This document shows, piece after piece, positions 36,608-46,061 of a stretch of DNA of 64,000 nucleotides; the first letter of the stretch is position 1, and the number at the start of each line of letters is the position of its first letter. The notes beneath the pieces were generated by a model. It made no database searches and was not told the DNA's origin. It saw only the letters and a list, made by a program, of their open reading frames with translations. Origin of the DNA: Altericroceibacterium indicum (GTDB lineage Bacteria > Pseudomonadota > Alphaproteobacteria > Sphingomonadales > Sphingomonadaceae); contig NZ_WTYQ01000003.1 of NCBI RefSeq assembly GCF_009828105.1, positions 465,678 through 529,677 on the forward strand. Reading direction: 5' to 3'. A program made the position numbers and the translations under genes.

Positions 36608-37750
36608 ATGAACAGCCCTAAAGTGATTCTCACAGTCTTTGGCACGCGGCCGGAAGCCATCAAGATGTTTCCGGTGATTCATGCTTTGGAAGCCGACCCA
36701 CGCTTTACTTCACGGGTGTGTGTGAGCGGGCAGCATCGCGCGATTCTGGATCAGGTACTGGAAATTTCCAGCATCAAACCCGATCATGATCTGGCTGTGA
36801 TGCAGCCCGATCAAACGCTCGATGCACTCACCGCCAATCTCCTCATCGGCCTTGGCAAAGTAATGGATGAAGAAAAGCCGGATTGGGTTTTGGTTCAAGG
36901 TGATACGGCAACCGCGATGTCTGGTGCGCTGGCTGCTTATTATCGCAAAATTCCGGTGGCGCATCTCGAAGCGGGTCTGCGCTCTGGCAATATCTATCAC
37001 CCATGGCCTGAAGAGGTTAACCGCAAAATGATTGGCACGATTACCGCGCTTCATTTTGCCCCTACGGAAACTTCTGCTGAGGCGCTGCGCCGTGAGAATG
37101 TCGATCCTGCAACCATACATGTCACCGGCAATAGTGTGATCGATGCGCTTCATTGGATCACGGCGAAGATTGAACGAGAGCCGGAATTGGCTTCCGGCCT
37201 TGCTCAGTTGGAGCAGCGCTTTGCCGGAAAGCGGATCATTGGCGTTACCAGCCACCGGCGGGAGAATTTCGGCGGCGGGCTGGAAGCCATTGCCGATGCC
37301 GTGCGCCGCCTTGCGCAACGCGACGATGTGGCGATGATTTTTCCGGTTCATCCCAATCCCAATGTTCGCAAAGTGATGGATGATGCGCTGGGCAATCTTG
37401 TCAATGTCGCGCTGATTGAACCGCTGGACTACCCCCATTTTGCCCGTTTGCTTGATATTTCGACACTGATCCTCACCGATAGTGGCGGGGTGCAGGAAGA
37501 AGCACCGGCCTTGGGCAAACCCGTTCTGGTGATGCGTGAAACGACGGAGCGGCCTGAAGGTGTGATGGCTGGCACTGCCAAGCTTGTCGGGACGGATGCC
37601 GACACGATCGTAGCTGAAGCGACACGCTTGCTTGATGATAAAGCAGCCTACGCCGCCATGGCAAAATCGCACAATCCGTTTGGTGATGGCAAAACGGCTT
37701 TGAGAGTGGCTGATCTTCTGGCTGAAAACGCTGGTGGAGCACCAGCCTAA
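36608..37750 (+). CDS. wecB: UDP-N-acetylglucosamine 2-epimerase (non-hydrolysing)
   Basis: The 380-residue enzyme interconverts UDP-GlcNAc and UDP-ManNAc. Diagnostic are VFGTRPEAIKMFPV, VQGDTATAMSGALAAYYRKIPVAHLEAGLRSGNIYHPWPEEVNRKMIG, TSHRRENFG, and LILTDSGGVQEEAPALGKPVLVMRETTERPEGV. ATG 36608 is 36 bases after the previous gene. It is followed by wecC; together they make UDP-ManNAcA, a precursor of surface polysaccharides. Confidence 0.96.
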   Translation: MNSPKVILTVFGTRPEAIKMFPVIHALEADPRFTSRVCVSGQHRAILDQVLEISSIKPDHDLAVMQPDQTLDALTANLLIGLGKVMDEEKPDWVLVQGDTATAMSGALAAYYRKIPVAHLEAGLRSGNIYHPWPEEVNRKMIGTITALHFAPTETSAEALRRENVDPATIHVTGNSVIDALHWITAKIEREPELASGLAQLEQRFAGKRIIGVTSHRRENFGGGLEAIADAVRRLAQRDDVAMIFPVHPNPNVRKVMDDALGNLVNVALIEPLDYPHFARLLDISTLILTDSGGVQEEAPALGKPVLVMRETTERPEGVMAGTAKLVGTDADTIVAEATRLLDDKAAYAAMAKSHNPFGDGKTALRVADLLAENAGGAPA

Positions 37751-37808
37751 TTACGCTTGATTCACCTTTTGCCACTAAGCGGAAGCTATAAATTTAGAAA
37801 GGCGATCC

Positions 37809-39083
37809 ATGCGGGGCACAGAGCAACCCAAAGTCAGTGTTATCGGTCTTGGTTACATCGGCCTGCCAACGGCAGCAATTATCGCTCGCGCAGGGATGCA
37901 GGTTATTGGTACCGATGTGTCCCAACATGTTGTTGACACAATCAATCGTGGCGAAATCCATATTGAGGAAGTCGATCTGGATGGGTTGGTGCAAGGGGTT
38001 GTTGCGCGCGGGCTTTTGAAAGCCTCGCTTGATGTGGCGCCCGCAGATGTCTTCGTGATCGCCGTGCCGACGCCGTTCCTCAAAGATGGGCAGCACACGC
38101 CCGATATTTCCTATGTGCTCGAAGCAACGCGCTCTGTCGCCAAAGTTCTGAAGGCGGGTGATGCGATTATTCTTGAGTCCACATCGCCTGTTGGCACGAC
38201 CGAGGCGATGCGAGATCTCCTGTCTGAATTACGGACCGATCTTGCAATGCCTGGTCTCACAAGTGGCACCCCGGATGTGTCGATCTCCTATTGTCCTGAG
38301 CGGGTGCTCCCAGGCCGGATTCTGGAAGAACTGACTCATAATGACCGTTCGATCGGGGGAATAACCCCGCGCTGTGCTCGTAAGGCTTTGGCTTTTTATA
38401 AAAGATTCGTGCGCGGAACCTGTGTCACCACGGATTCACGCTCAGCCGAAATGACCAAGCTGGTCGAAAATGCCTTTCGCGATGTGAATATCGCTTTTGC
38501 CAATGAACTCTCCATGGTGGCGGATTCTATGGGGATGGATGTGTGGGAGGTTATTCGCCTCGCCAATCGGCATCCACGGGTCAATATTTTGCAACCTGGC
38601 CCCGGTGTGGGTGGGCATTGTATCGCGGTCGATCCGTGGTTCATCGTACATGGTGCGCCTGAATTGACGCCGTTGATTCGCAATGCGCGCGAAGTGAATG
38701 ACGCCAAGATTCATCACGTCATCGCGCGGGCATCCGAACTGGTGGAAGCCCACCCAAGTATGGGTGTGGCCTGTCTTGGTCTCGCTTTCAAAGCCAATAT
38801 CGATGATTTCCGCGAAAGCCCGGCGCGTCTGGTGGCAGCCAGCCTCGCCCGCAAGTTTGGCGAGCAGATTCACATTGTCGAACCCTATGCCGCTGAATTA
38901 CCGCGTGAATTTGATGGTACAGGCGCCGTCGGTATCGATATTGATACTGCGCTGGAAGATTGCGGGATTTTGATCGTGCTGGTGGACCATGATGTGTTCA
39001 AATCGGTTCCGCTCGCAGAACGGGCCGATAAGCTGGTGTATGACACGCGCGGTATCTGGCCCGACCAGCCGAAAAACCCCTGA
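37809..39083 (+). CDS. wecC: UDP-N-acetyl-D-mannosamine dehydrogenase
   Basis: The 424-residue NAD-dependent dehydrogenase oxidises UDP-ManNAc to UDP-ManNAcA. Visible are the Rossmann VIGLGYIGLPTAAIIARAG and AVPTPFL, the E in ILESTSPVGTTEAM, CPERVLPG, and the catalytic-cysteine segment PGVGGHCIAVDPWFIV. Also present is the second nucleotide-binding part VACLGLAFKANIDDFRESPA. The C-terminus contains LIVLVDHDVFKSV. It starts 58 bp after wecB, presumably co-transcribed. No glycosyltransferase or polymerase genes follow; a GFA protein on the other strand ends 15 bp away. Confidence 0.95.
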   Translation: MRGTEQPKVSVIGLGYIGLPTAAIIARAGMQVIGTDVSQHVVDTINRGEIHIEEVDLDGLVQGVVARGLLKASLDVAPADVFVIAVPTPFLKDGQHTPDISYVLEATRSVAKVLKAGDAIILESTSPVGTTEAMRDLLSELRTDLAMPGLTSGTPDVSISYCPERVLPGRILEELTHNDRSIGGITPRCARKALAFYKRFVRGTCVTTDSRSAEMTKLVENAFRDVNIAFANELSMVADSMGMDVWEVIRLANRHPRVNILQPGPGVGGHCIAVDPWFIVHGAPELTPLIRNAREVNDAKIHHVIARASELVEAHPSMGVACLGLAFKANIDDFRESPARLVAASLARKFGEQIHIVEPYAAELPREFDGTGAVGIDIDTALEDCGILIVLVDHDVFKSVPLAERADKLVYDTRGIWPDQPKNP

Positions 39084-39098
39084 TCTTATATTGGTGAA

Positions 39099-39494
39099 CT
39101 AGCCGGGGTAGCGGTCAAAGGTGGGCAAAGTGTCCAGTGTTTTCACCCATTCCAACCGTTCAGCGCATTGGACTTGTGCGGTCGGTTGGAGTTGATTGGC
39201 CAGATCAAACGTCACGGTTTGAATATCAACAATGCCGGGCAGCGCGACCGCGTTACGGTAAAACAGGCCAGTGCCACATTTGGGACAGAATGCACGCCTT
39301 GCGCCATCCCGGCCTTCGTAAAGCGTAGGCTCGCCTTCGAGCAGCTGGAACTGACCTTCATGCACAGCCGTCCAGGCGACCATCGGTGCACCGGATGATG
39401 CCTGGCAATCATGGCAATGGCACAGGCTGTTGCGTTCAATTACGCCTTCAACCTGATACCGCACTGAACCGCATTGGCAGCCGCCGCTTTGCAT
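39099..39494 (-). CDS. GFA-family zinc protein (glutathione-dependent formaldehyde-activating/CENP-V)
   Basis: The 131-residue zinc protein has the four-cysteine pattern of the GFA fold: GGCQCGSVRYQVEG, LCHCHDCQASSGAP, and AFCPKCGTGLFYR. Most members are of unknown function, and the formaldehyde role is known only for a few. ATG 39494 starts immediately at the first cysteine motif (MQSGGCQCG). It is convergent with wecC and 79 bp downstream of fabI on the same strand, but need not share its promoter. Confidence 0.9.
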   Translation of the reverse strand: MQSGGCQCGSVRYQVEGVIERNSLCHCHDCQASSGAPMVAWTAVHEGQFQLLEGEPTLYEGRDGARRAFCPKCGTGLFYRNAVALPGIVDIQTVTFDLANQLQPTAQVQCAERLEWVKTLDTLPTFDRYPG

Positions 39495-39573
39495 TATGAT
39501 TCTCCCTGTTTAATCATTTGAACATAAAGAGAACAAAACAAGAGGGAAAGCGAAAACGGCGGCTGTGAGCCAA

Positions 39574-40380
39574 TTAGCCCAAGGCGATATCCGGAGCGTC
39601 TTCCTGCTTCATGCCGACAACATGATAGCCGGCATCAACGTGATGCACTTCACCCGTGACACCAGACGACAGATCAGACACGAGATAGAGACCTGCACCG
39701 CCCACATCGTCAATGGTGACATTGCGACGGAGTGGGGAGTTCAACTCGTTCCATTTGAGGATATAGCGGAAGTCGCCAATCCCACTGGCGGCAAGTGTTT
39801 TAATCGGTCCGGCAGAAATCGCATTTACGCGAATATTGCGCGGGCCAAGATCATTTGCCAGATATTGAACGCTGGTTTCCAATGCAGCTTTGGCAACACC
39901 CATGACATTGTAATGCGGCACCACTTTTTCCGCCCCGTAATAGGTGAGGGTGAGAATAGAGCCGCCACTTTCCGGCATCATTTCAACTGCACGCTTGGTG
40001 ACAGCAACAAGGCTGTAGGCCGAAATGTTCATCGTCATCAGGAAATTGTCGAGGCTGGTATCGACATATTTTCCGCGCAATTCATTCTTGTCGGAAAATC
40101 CGATCGCGTGAACGACGAAGTCGAGACTGTCCCAACGTTCTTTCAACGCATCAAAGGCCGCATCAAGCTTGCCCATATCTGCAACATCGCATTCGATCAG
40201 CAGATCTGAGCCAAGGCTTTCTGCCAAAGGCTTCACCCGCTTTAGCAGCGCGTCACCCTGATAGGAGAAGGCCAGTTCGGCGCCTTGTTCATGTAGTTTC
40301 TGCGCAATACCCCACGCCAGCGATTTGTCATTCGCCAGGCCCATGATCAAGCCGCGCTTGCCCTCCATAAGACCGCTCAT
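39574..40380 (-). CDS. fabI: Enoyl-[acyl-carrier-protein] reductase (NADH) FabI
   Basis: The 268-residue SDR-fold enzyme does the last reduction in fatty-acid elongation. The N-terminus GKRGLIMGLANDKSLAWGIA is the FabI dinucleotide-binding pattern. It has HAIGFSDKNELRGKYVDTS and the catalytic YNVMGVAKAALE (Y-x6-K); FabI enzymes are the triclosan/isoniazid-target class. ATG 40380 overlaps the stop of yihY in TGATG, suggesting translational coupling. This is the last gene of the dnaJ-like/yihY/fabI run. Confidence 0.96.
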   Translation of the reverse strand: MSGLMEGKRGLIMGLANDKSLAWGIAQKLHEQGAELAFSYQGDALLKRVKPLAESLGSDLLIECDVADMGKLDAAFDALKERWDSLDFVVHAIGFSDKNELRGKYVDTSLDNFLMTMNISAYSLVAVTKRAVEMMPESGGSILTLTYYGAEKVVPHYNVMGVAKAALETSVQYLANDLGPRNIRVNAISAGPIKTLAASGIGDFRYILKWNELNSPLRRNVTIDDVGGAGLYLVSDLSSGVTGEVHHVDAGYHVVGMKQEDAPDIALG

Positions 40381-41414
40381 CAAAGTGTTTCCTCCGTAGT
40401 CTCAATATCTTTAGATCTGTTTGTGCGAATTCGGTCATCCGACTGACCAATCCAGTCAGCTTCTTCCGGCGTTTCTGCCAGAGCCGCATTTAATTCCGCA
40501 CCCATCACCATCCCTAAGCCGACCAGCCAGAAAAAGAAAAGCGCGATCATCATCCCGGCCAAAGAACCATAGGTCAGATCATAGCTGAAAACACTACGCA
40601 GAAGAGGCGGTAAAAAGAGTGTGACCAACATCCACCATAGTGTGACCAGCAAGACACCCGGCCATTTGGGGTAGCGGCGATGGCGATAGGCAGCAGGTGT
40701 CAGCGTATAGAACAACAGGTAGATGGACAGGAAGAGGCCGAATGCCGGCACAACCCGCGAATAGGCTAGTCTCCCGAGCCATGTGCTGAGCTGTGGCATG
40801 AAGGCGTCGATCACTTCCTGAGCGGCCCCGATCAGCACCTGAAGCACGAGTGATGTCATCAACAGGACAACCGCCCCGATAATAATTCCGGTCGATAGCA
40901 GGCGATACTTCCAGAAGGCCGCTGTGGCTTTTGTGCCATAGGCACGGCGTAAAAGATCACGGATGGTTTCGATGAGGCTGCCCACGGTCCAAAGGCCGAA
41001 CAATCCGCCCACCCAGAGGAACCATCCGCTGCGACTCTCCACCACGCTGCGCGCGACCGGTTCGATCACATTGGCGACGACGGGGGGTAACGCATAAAGC
41101 ACGGCATTGATTGACGCCATACGTTCGCCATCCTCGCCAATCAGCGCGAAGATCGCCGCACCGGTGATGAAGAAGGGGAAGATCGCCAGCATGGCCATAT
41201 AAGCCAGATTACCTGCATGGATGAAGCCATCAGTATAAGTGCCGACCAAGACGCGCTTGGTGACTTCAAAGGTGCGGGAGCTGAGCGCTCTTTGCCGGCG
41301 CGTTTGTGGTGGGAACCCTTGCTGGCGCAAGGCTGCACGGCGGCGGGCTTCTGGCGAAAAATCAGGGAGCGGAGGTCCGGCCTCGTCATCTATCTGGATG
41401 CTGGGTGGTGCCAT
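40380..41414 (-). CDS. YihY/BrkB family inner-membrane protein
   Basis: The 344-residue protein has a charged ~70-residue N-terminus, then six to seven membrane helices (first about 70-92, IHAGNLAYMAMLAIFPFFITGAAIF). The family pattern NLAYMAMLAIFPFF and SYDLTYGSLAGMMIALFFFWLVGLGMVMGAELNA are visible. The family was once misannotated as RNase BN; its true function is unknown. The start is ATG 41414. A hairpin between it and the upstream dnaJ-like gene could reduce co-transcription. Confidence 0.9.
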   Translation of the reverse strand: MAPPSIQIDDEAGPPLPDFSPEARRRAALRQQGFPPQTRRQRALSSRTFEVTKRVLVGTYTDGFIHAGNLAYMAMLAIFPFFITGAAIFALIGEDGERMASINAVLYALPPVVANVIEPVARSVVESRSGWFLWVGGLFGLWTVGSLIETIRDLLRRAYGTKATAAFWKYRLLSTGIIIGAVVLLMTSLVLQVLIGAAQEVIDAFMPQLSTWLGRLAYSRVVPAFGLFLSIYLLFYTLTPAAYRHRRYPKWPGVLLVTLWWMLVTLFLPPLLRSVFSYDLTYGSLAGMMIALFFFWLVGLGMVMGAELNAALAETPEEADWIGQSDDRIRTNRSKDIETTEETL

Positions 41415-41443
41415 CGGTCCGTTTCTGCCGCTTCATAAAGGAT

Positions 41444-41465
41444 GGTCCCGCAATGAAGCGGGACC
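41444..41465 (-). other. Intercistronic hairpin between dnaJ-like and yihY genes
   Basis: A perfect 8-base stem (ggtcccgc / gcgggacc) has a 6-base loop. It is not followed by a clear U-run on the minus strand (ATCCTTTA), so it may act as an attenuator or mRNA stabiliser rather than a full terminator. Confidence 0.5.
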
Positions 41466-41479
41466 AGGGGACACACCGA

Positions 41480-42412
41480 TTAAACGCCCAGAGCGCTGCG
41501 GGGGTTTCCAGAATCCTGCCAGTCCGCCAGCTTTTCGGTGAGAGTAGCAAGATCATCGGGCAGGTGAATCTCCAGCCTGACGAATTGATCGCCGCGTTCG
41601 CCGTTCTTTTTGGAGAAGCCTTTACCGCGCAGGCGCAGGACTTTGCCAGAATCAGAACCCGCCGCCACGGTCAGCATCACTGCCCCATCGACGGTGGGAA
41701 CTTTAACCTTCGCGCCATGGATCGCTTCGTTCAGTGTAATTGGCAGATCAAGCCGGACATGGTCGCCATCGCGTTCGAAAAAGGCGTGGGACTGCACTTC
41801 GATGGTGACCAGCGCATCGCCTGCGCCACCCGGCCCTGGCTCACCCTTGCCGGAGAGGCGCATCTGCGTGCCATTTTCGACTCCGGCAGGGAGCTTCAAA
41901 TCAATCGTTTTACCATCGCTCAAAGTGATCCGCTGCGGGGAAAGGGTAGCGGCGTCCACGAAAGGCACTTTCAGCCGATATTGGACATTGGCCCCCTTGG
42001 GTGGGGGGCGACGGTTGAAATTGCGCGCGCCGCCCATGCCAGCCCGGCCACCCCCGAAAAGACCTTCGAAAATATCTCCGAGATCCTCTTGGGCAAAGCC
42101 TGTGTCATGACCGCCAAAACCTTGCGAGCCAGCGCGAAAACCGCCAGAATTTCTTCCCCCGCCCCCCATGCCAAAAGGCATGGTAGGATTTCCGTCTGCA
42201 TCAATTTCGCCCCGATCAAACTGGGCGCGCTTTTCTTTGTCAGACAGCAAGTCGTAAGCCTGTGTCACCTGAGAAAAGCGTTCTGAAGCTTTGGGGTTAT
42301 CTTTGTTGTGATCGGGGTGGAGTTCCTTCGCCAGCTTGCGATAGGCGGATTTGATATCCTTTTCGCTTGCTGAACGTGCAACGCCGAGAGTGGTATAGGG
42401 ATCTGCTGCCAT
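41480..42412 (-). CDS. DnaJ-class co-chaperone, CbpA-like (type II, no zinc finger)
   Basis: The 310-residue protein has a J-domain (about 4-68) with the HPD triad (H32-P33-D34) that activates DnaK. A glycine/arginine/phenylalanine-rich linker follows (about 78-135). A DnaJ C-terminal substrate-binding domain ([29 protein letters not shown] onward) completes it. There are no CxxCxGxG zinc repeats, so it is a type B/CbpA-like Hsp40. It is in a run with yihY and fabI and diverges from pdxH across about 130 bp. Confidence 0.93.
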   Translation of the reverse strand: MAADPYTTLGVARSASEKDIKSAYRKLAKELHPDHNKDNPKASERFSQVTQAYDLLSDKEKRAQFDRGEIDADGNPTMPFGMGGGGRNSGGFRAGSQGFGGHDTGFAQEDLGDIFEGLFGGGRAGMGGARNFNRRPPPKGANVQYRLKVPFVDAATLSPQRITLSDGKTIDLKLPAGVENGTQMRLSGKGEPGPGGAGDALVTIEVQSHAFFERDGDHVRLDLPITLNEAIHGAKVKVPTVDGAVMLTVAAGSDSGKVLRLRGKGFSKKNGERGDQFVRLEIHLPDDLATLTEKLADWQDSGNPRSALGV

Positions 42413-42541
42413 GGTGTGTTAGCTAGGTAATGCAATGCCTCAGCGCAAGCAGAACACTTCCCTCTTTCACAAGCAATCGATAGAGCACAGACACGTAAAA
42501 GTCTAAAACTGGCAGATCTATCGCCAAGTGGAGCATGGAAC

Positions 42542-43144
42542 ATGGACCTCGAACAGGATGCTATCCCTGAGAGCAACCCTTTCGACCTTTTCGAGAACTG
42601 GTTTGCCGAAGCCCGCAAGAGTGAGCCTAATGATTCAAACGCCATGGCTCTGGCAACGGCAACTCCGGATGGCGCGCCATCGGTACGCATGGTGCTGCTC
42701 AAAGGCCATGACCGTGACGGATTCATTTTCTACACCAATGTGCAAAGTCGCAAAGGTGGAGAAATCCTCGCCAATCCGCAGGCAGCGCTGCTGTTTCACT
42801 GGAAATCCCTGCGTCGCCAGATTCGGATTGAAGGCGGGTTGAGCGAAGTGAGCGCAGATATGGCGGATGCCTATTTTCACAGCCGTCCCCATGTTTCGCA
42901 GATCGGTTCGGCCGCATCGGATCAATCGCGCCCGCTTGACAGGCGACAGACCTATCTTGACCGGGTGGATGCGCTGGAAGAGCGTTTTGCCGGTCAAGAT
43001 GTCCCACGTCCTGCACATTGGACAGGCTTTCGGCTCCGTCCAACAGCTATGGAATTCTGGATCGACCGCCCGAATCGTTTGCATGAACGCCGCCGCTTCA
43101 CCCGTGATGGGAATGGGTGGTCCAGCACATTGCTCTATCCATGA
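42542..43144 (+). CDS. pdxH: Pyridoxamine 5'-phosphate oxidase
   Basis: The 200-residue FMN enzyme oxidises pyridoxine/pyridoxamine 5'-phosphate to pyridoxal phosphate. Visible are [59 protein letters not shown], and the C-terminal [25 protein letters not shown] with the ending [11 protein letters not shown] 42542 has no strong Shine-Dalgarno but aligns with the family start. The stop overlaps the CDF gene (ATGA, 43141). Confidence 0.96.
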   Translation: MDLEQDAIPESNPFDLFENWFAEARKSEPNDSNAMALATATPDGAPSVRMVLLKGHDRDGFIFYTNVQSRKGGEILANPQAALLFHWKSLRRQIRIEGGLSEVSADMADAYFHSRPHVSQIGSAASDQSRPLDRRQTYLDRVDALEERFAGQDVPRPAHWTGFRLRPTAMEFWIDRPNRLHERRRFTRDGNGWSSTLLYP

Positions 43145-44100
43145 GTGAATCCGCCAGAACAGAAGCGGACATCCGCGCAAGGCTGACCACCAGCGCTGCT
43201 GGCGCATCGATTACGGTGGCGTTGCTGCTGGTGGGTCTGAAAATCTGGGCGGCCTGGCGCACGGATTCGACCGCCATGCTGGGGAGCCTTGCCGATAGCT
43301 CGCTTGATCTCATTGCCAGTATTGCCACCCTTGTAGGTGTGTGGATCGCCGCGCAGCCTGCGGATGAGGATCACCGTTTTGGACATGGCAAGGCGGAAGC
43401 GATTGCGGCCATGTTTCAGGTGGTGCTGATTTCCATATCAGCGGTGGGCCTGGGCGTTCGCGCGGTGGAACAATTTCTCGAAGGCGGGCGCACAAATGCG
43501 GCTGGCGATGGCGTGGTGGTATCGCTGATTGCTATTGCAGCGACTTTCGCACTGTTGGCGTGGCAAAGGCATGTGCTCAAGCGTACTCAGTCGGTCGCCA
43601 TCCATGCCGACCATGTCCACTATCAGTCAGACCTTTATCTTAATTGCGGTGTAATCGCGGCTCTGTTGCTCGATCAATATGCAGGTTTCGCGCTGGCTGA
43701 TCCTATTTTCGGCCTTGCCATTGCCCTTTGGCTGGGATGGGGCGCTTACCACGCTTCAACCAACGCGATTGACCATCTGATGGACCGGGAATGGCCGGAA
43801 AAAAAGCGGCAGCAATTTCTTGATGTTCTGGCGCTGCATCCTGAATTGCGTGGTGTGCACGACTTACGCACCCGTACGAGCGGTACGCATGATTTCGTGC
43901 AATTCCATGCCGCTGTGGATGGGCAAATGAGTGTCGCTGAAGCCCACCGGGTGATGGACGAAATCGAAGCGAAAATTGAGAAGGAATTTCCTGGCGTCGA
44001 GGTGCTGATTCATCCCGACCCGGAGGGACGGCTCGAAGGAGACGGTCTTCAGGCTGAGGAATTGCTGCCAGACCGGCAGAACGATGGAGGCAATTCGTGA
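43141..44100 (+). CDS. Cation diffusion facilitator metal transporter (FieF-type)
   Basis: The 319-residue inner-membrane protein has six helices (about 24-45, 50-70, 88-110, 120-142, 160-175, 185-200). It has the metal-binding motifs [15 protein letters not shown] (D in helix 2) and [10 protein letters not shown] (helix 5), followed by the cytoplasmic ferredoxin-like domain with [16 protein letters not shown]. These export divalent metals such as iron or zinc. It overlaps pdxH by 4 bases upstream and the PhzF gene at its stop, making a three-gene unit. Confidence 0.93.
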   Translation: MSESARTEADIRARLTTSAAGASITVALLLVGLKIWAAWRTDSTAMLGSLADSSLDLIASIATLVGVWIAAQPADEDHRFGHGKAEAIAAMFQVVLISISAVGLGVRAVEQFLEGGRTNAAGDGVVVSLIAIAATFALLAWQRHVLKRTQSVAIHADHVHYQSDLYLNCGVIAALLLDQYAGFALADPIFGLAIALWLGWGAYHASTNAIDHLMDREWPEKKRQQFLDVLALHPELRGVHDLRTRTSGTHDFVQFHAAVDGQMSVAEAHRVMDEIEAKIEKEFPGVEVLIHPDPEGRLEGDGLQAEELLPDRQNDGGNS

Positions 44101-44900
44101 ACGCGATTCCCTATTGGCATGTCGATGCCTTTGCTGATCGGGCCTTTGGCGGGAATCAGGCTGCGGTCATGATTCTCGACCATTGGCCTGCAGACAGTGT
44201 TTTGCAGGCGATTGGTGCGGAAAATAATTTCGCGGAAACCGCCTTTCTGGTGAAGGATGATAGCGGCGCTGCCGATTGGGAATTGCGCTGGTTCACCCCA
44301 GAATGTGAAATCAGGCTCTGTGGCCATGCCACTTTGGCATCTGGCCATGTTCTGCTGTCGCGCGATTCTGACTTGCAGAGAGTGACCTTCTCGACGCGCA
44401 AGGCGGGTTTGCTGTCTTTGCAGCGCGGGGACGGTGATCTGTATGAGCTTGCCCTGCCAGCTATTCACACTGAACCGCAAGAATGGGCTGAAGCATCTGA
44501 ACTTCTGGGTGGGCAGGTGCGCCAAGTGTGGCGCAATTCCGACCGCTACAACATTTTCCTGTTTGATAGTGAACAGGACATCCGCGCCTTAACGCCTGAT
44601 TTTCGGGCTTTAGCCACTTTGGGTGATCATCAGTTCATTTGCACCGCACCGGGGGATGCTTGCGATGTGGTCAGCCGGGTATTCGTGCCCGGCGCGGGGG
44701 TGAATGAAGACAGCGTGACCGGTTCTGCCCATGCGGTGCTCGCACCTTTCTGGGCTAAGCGATTGGGGCGCACTAGCTTCACCGCCCACCAGGCCTCACG
44801 CCGTGGCGGTGACCTCACATGCCGGTTGGATGATGAAAGAGTATGGCTGGGTGGGCCTTGCGTGACCGTGGTGGAAGGGCGCTTTTACTTGCCTGAATAA
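44097..44900 (+). CDS. PhzF family isomerase/epimerase-like protein
   Basis: The 267-residue protein has the diaminopimelate-epimerase-like fold of the PhzF family. Conserved parts are WHVDAFADRAFGGNQAAV, NFAETAFL with the catalytic glutamate (E47), RWFTPECEIRLCGHATLASGHVL, and RVFVPGAGVNEDSVTGSAHAVLAPFW. The substrate is unknown; most members are not phenazine enzymes. GTG 44097 overlaps the CDF stop. Its 3' end overlaps the convergent serine hydrolase by 16 bases. Confidence 0.92.
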   Translation: MNAIPYWHVDAFADRAFGGNQAAVMILDHWPADSVLQAIGAENNFAETAFLVKDDSGAADWELRWFTPECEIRLCGHATLASGHVLLSRDSDLQRVTFSTRKAGLLSLQRGDGDLYELALPAIHTEPQEWAEASELLGGQVRQVWRNSDRYNIFLFDSEQDIRALTPDFRALATLGDHQFICTAPGDACDVVSRVFVPGAGVNEDSVTGSAHAVLAPFWAKRLGRTSFTAHQASRRGGDLTCRLDDERVWLGGPCVTVVEGRFYLPE

Positions 44901-46030
44901 AGCTGGACGATATCGGCCAATGCTTGTGCCAAGGCAGGGCGCTCGGAATCTTGAGTCTTTCCAAGCCTCACCACCGTCAGTTTCTCGCTTGGAACGACGA
45001 TGACGAATTGGCCCAGATGACCAATCGCAGCGAATGCATCAGCAGGCCCGCGTTTGGCAAACATCTCATTACGGCCGCTTTCGGTCGGTCGGTTCAGCCA
45101 GATCAGGGCACCATAATCAGCCGCGCGTGGGCTGGGGCGGCGCATGAACTCGATCCATCCACGCGGCACGACCTGAACGCCCTTCACCGAACCGCCATTG
45201 CGCATGAATTCGCCAAATCGTCCCCAGTCGCTGGCGCTGGCCCACAGGAGGGTCCCACCGACCATCGTGCCCGAGGCGTCATATTCGGCTGTCAGCGTGT
45301 CCATCCCCAAGGGGGCTGCGAGACGACTTTTCAAAAAGCGGTCCACTGCCTCACGCCGTTGTTCTGCTGACCCATGTGGGGCAAGAATACGCGCGATCGT
45401 ATCTGACAATATCACCACGCTGGGGGTGGAATATTCAAATATCTGCCCCGGATTAAATTCCAGCGGTTCCGCCTCAGCCCAGGCGGCCATATCATCCCGT
45501 CCATCAAGCAGAAGCATCCGCACCGTGTCGGAATGATAGGGCGGATCATCTGTTTCATTGTGCCGGAGGCCAGAGCGCATTTGCAGCAATTGCCGAACGG
45601 TGATTTCGCCGCGTGGGTCGCCGGGGCGCTCCCAGTGAGGAATCGGCGGCGAATCATCGAGCGCCAACCGCCCTTCGGCAATCATCATGCCGATCATCAC
45701 GCCGACCACGCTTTTCGACATCGACCAGCCGAGGAATTTGGTGTTCGCATTATAGCCATTGGCATAGCGCTCAGCGACGATCTTGCCGCCATGCATGACG
45801 ATCAATGCTTGTGTTTCGCCCAGATCATCACGAGTAAACAGGGCATCTGTCGCCCGAGCGAGCTTTTCGCGGTTTACGCCGGGGTTTTGGGCCACCGTAT
45901 CCATGACTTCTGCCGGCACAGGTGGAGGGCCGGTTTCTTCCACTGAGGAACAGGCCGCGAGCGACAGGAAAATCGCTGCGAGGGCTGGCAGGCGGAGCGA
46001 GCGAGGGGTAGGGCAGGTAAGGCGCATCAT
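44885..46030 (-). CDS. Lipoprotein serine hydrolase, class C beta-lactamase-like
   Basis: The 381-residue protein has a signal peptide with lipobox SLAAC (C27) followed by SS, which predicts an outer-membrane lipoprotein. The hydrolase has the SxxK nucleophile in SMSKSVVG and the tyrosine motif in FEYSTPSVV. It resembles 6-aminohexanoate-dimer hydrolase/EstB-type esterases more than true beta-lactamases; the substrate is unknown. ATG 46030 follows GGAAGAGGGG. The open frame to 46162 runs into the divergent gene and is rejected. Its 3' end overlaps the convergent PhzF gene. Confidence 0.92.
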   Translation of the reverse strand: MMRLTCPTPRSLRLPALAAIFLSLAACSSVEETGPPPVPAEVMDTVAQNPGVNREKLARATDALFTRDDLGETQALIVMHGGKIVAERYANGYNANTKFLGWSMSKSVVGVMIGMMIAEGRLALDDSPPIPHWERPGDPRGEITVRQLLQMRSGLRHNETDDPPYHSDTVRMLLLDGRDDMAAWAEAEPLEFNPGQIFEYSTPSVVILSDTIARILAPHGSAEQRREAVDRFLKSRLAAPLGMDTLTAEYDASGTMVGGTLLWASASDWGRFGEFMRNGGSVKGVQVVPRGWIEFMRRPSPRAADYGALIWLNRPTESGRNEMFAKRGPADAFAAIGHLGQFVIVVPSEKLTVVRLGKTQDSERPALAQALADIVQLYSGK

Positions 46031-46061
46031 GACGCGCCCCTCTTCCTTCATGCGAACCCAG

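Noticed and set aside
36710..37672. A 320-codon minus-strand open frame opposite wecB
   Set aside because: It has no recognisable motif and a skewed composition. The wecB frame on the other strand has all family motifs.
41306..42286. A 326-codon plus-strand open frame opposite the dnaJ-like gene
   Set aside because: Shadow frame; the minus-strand protein has an intact J-domain and C-terminal domain.
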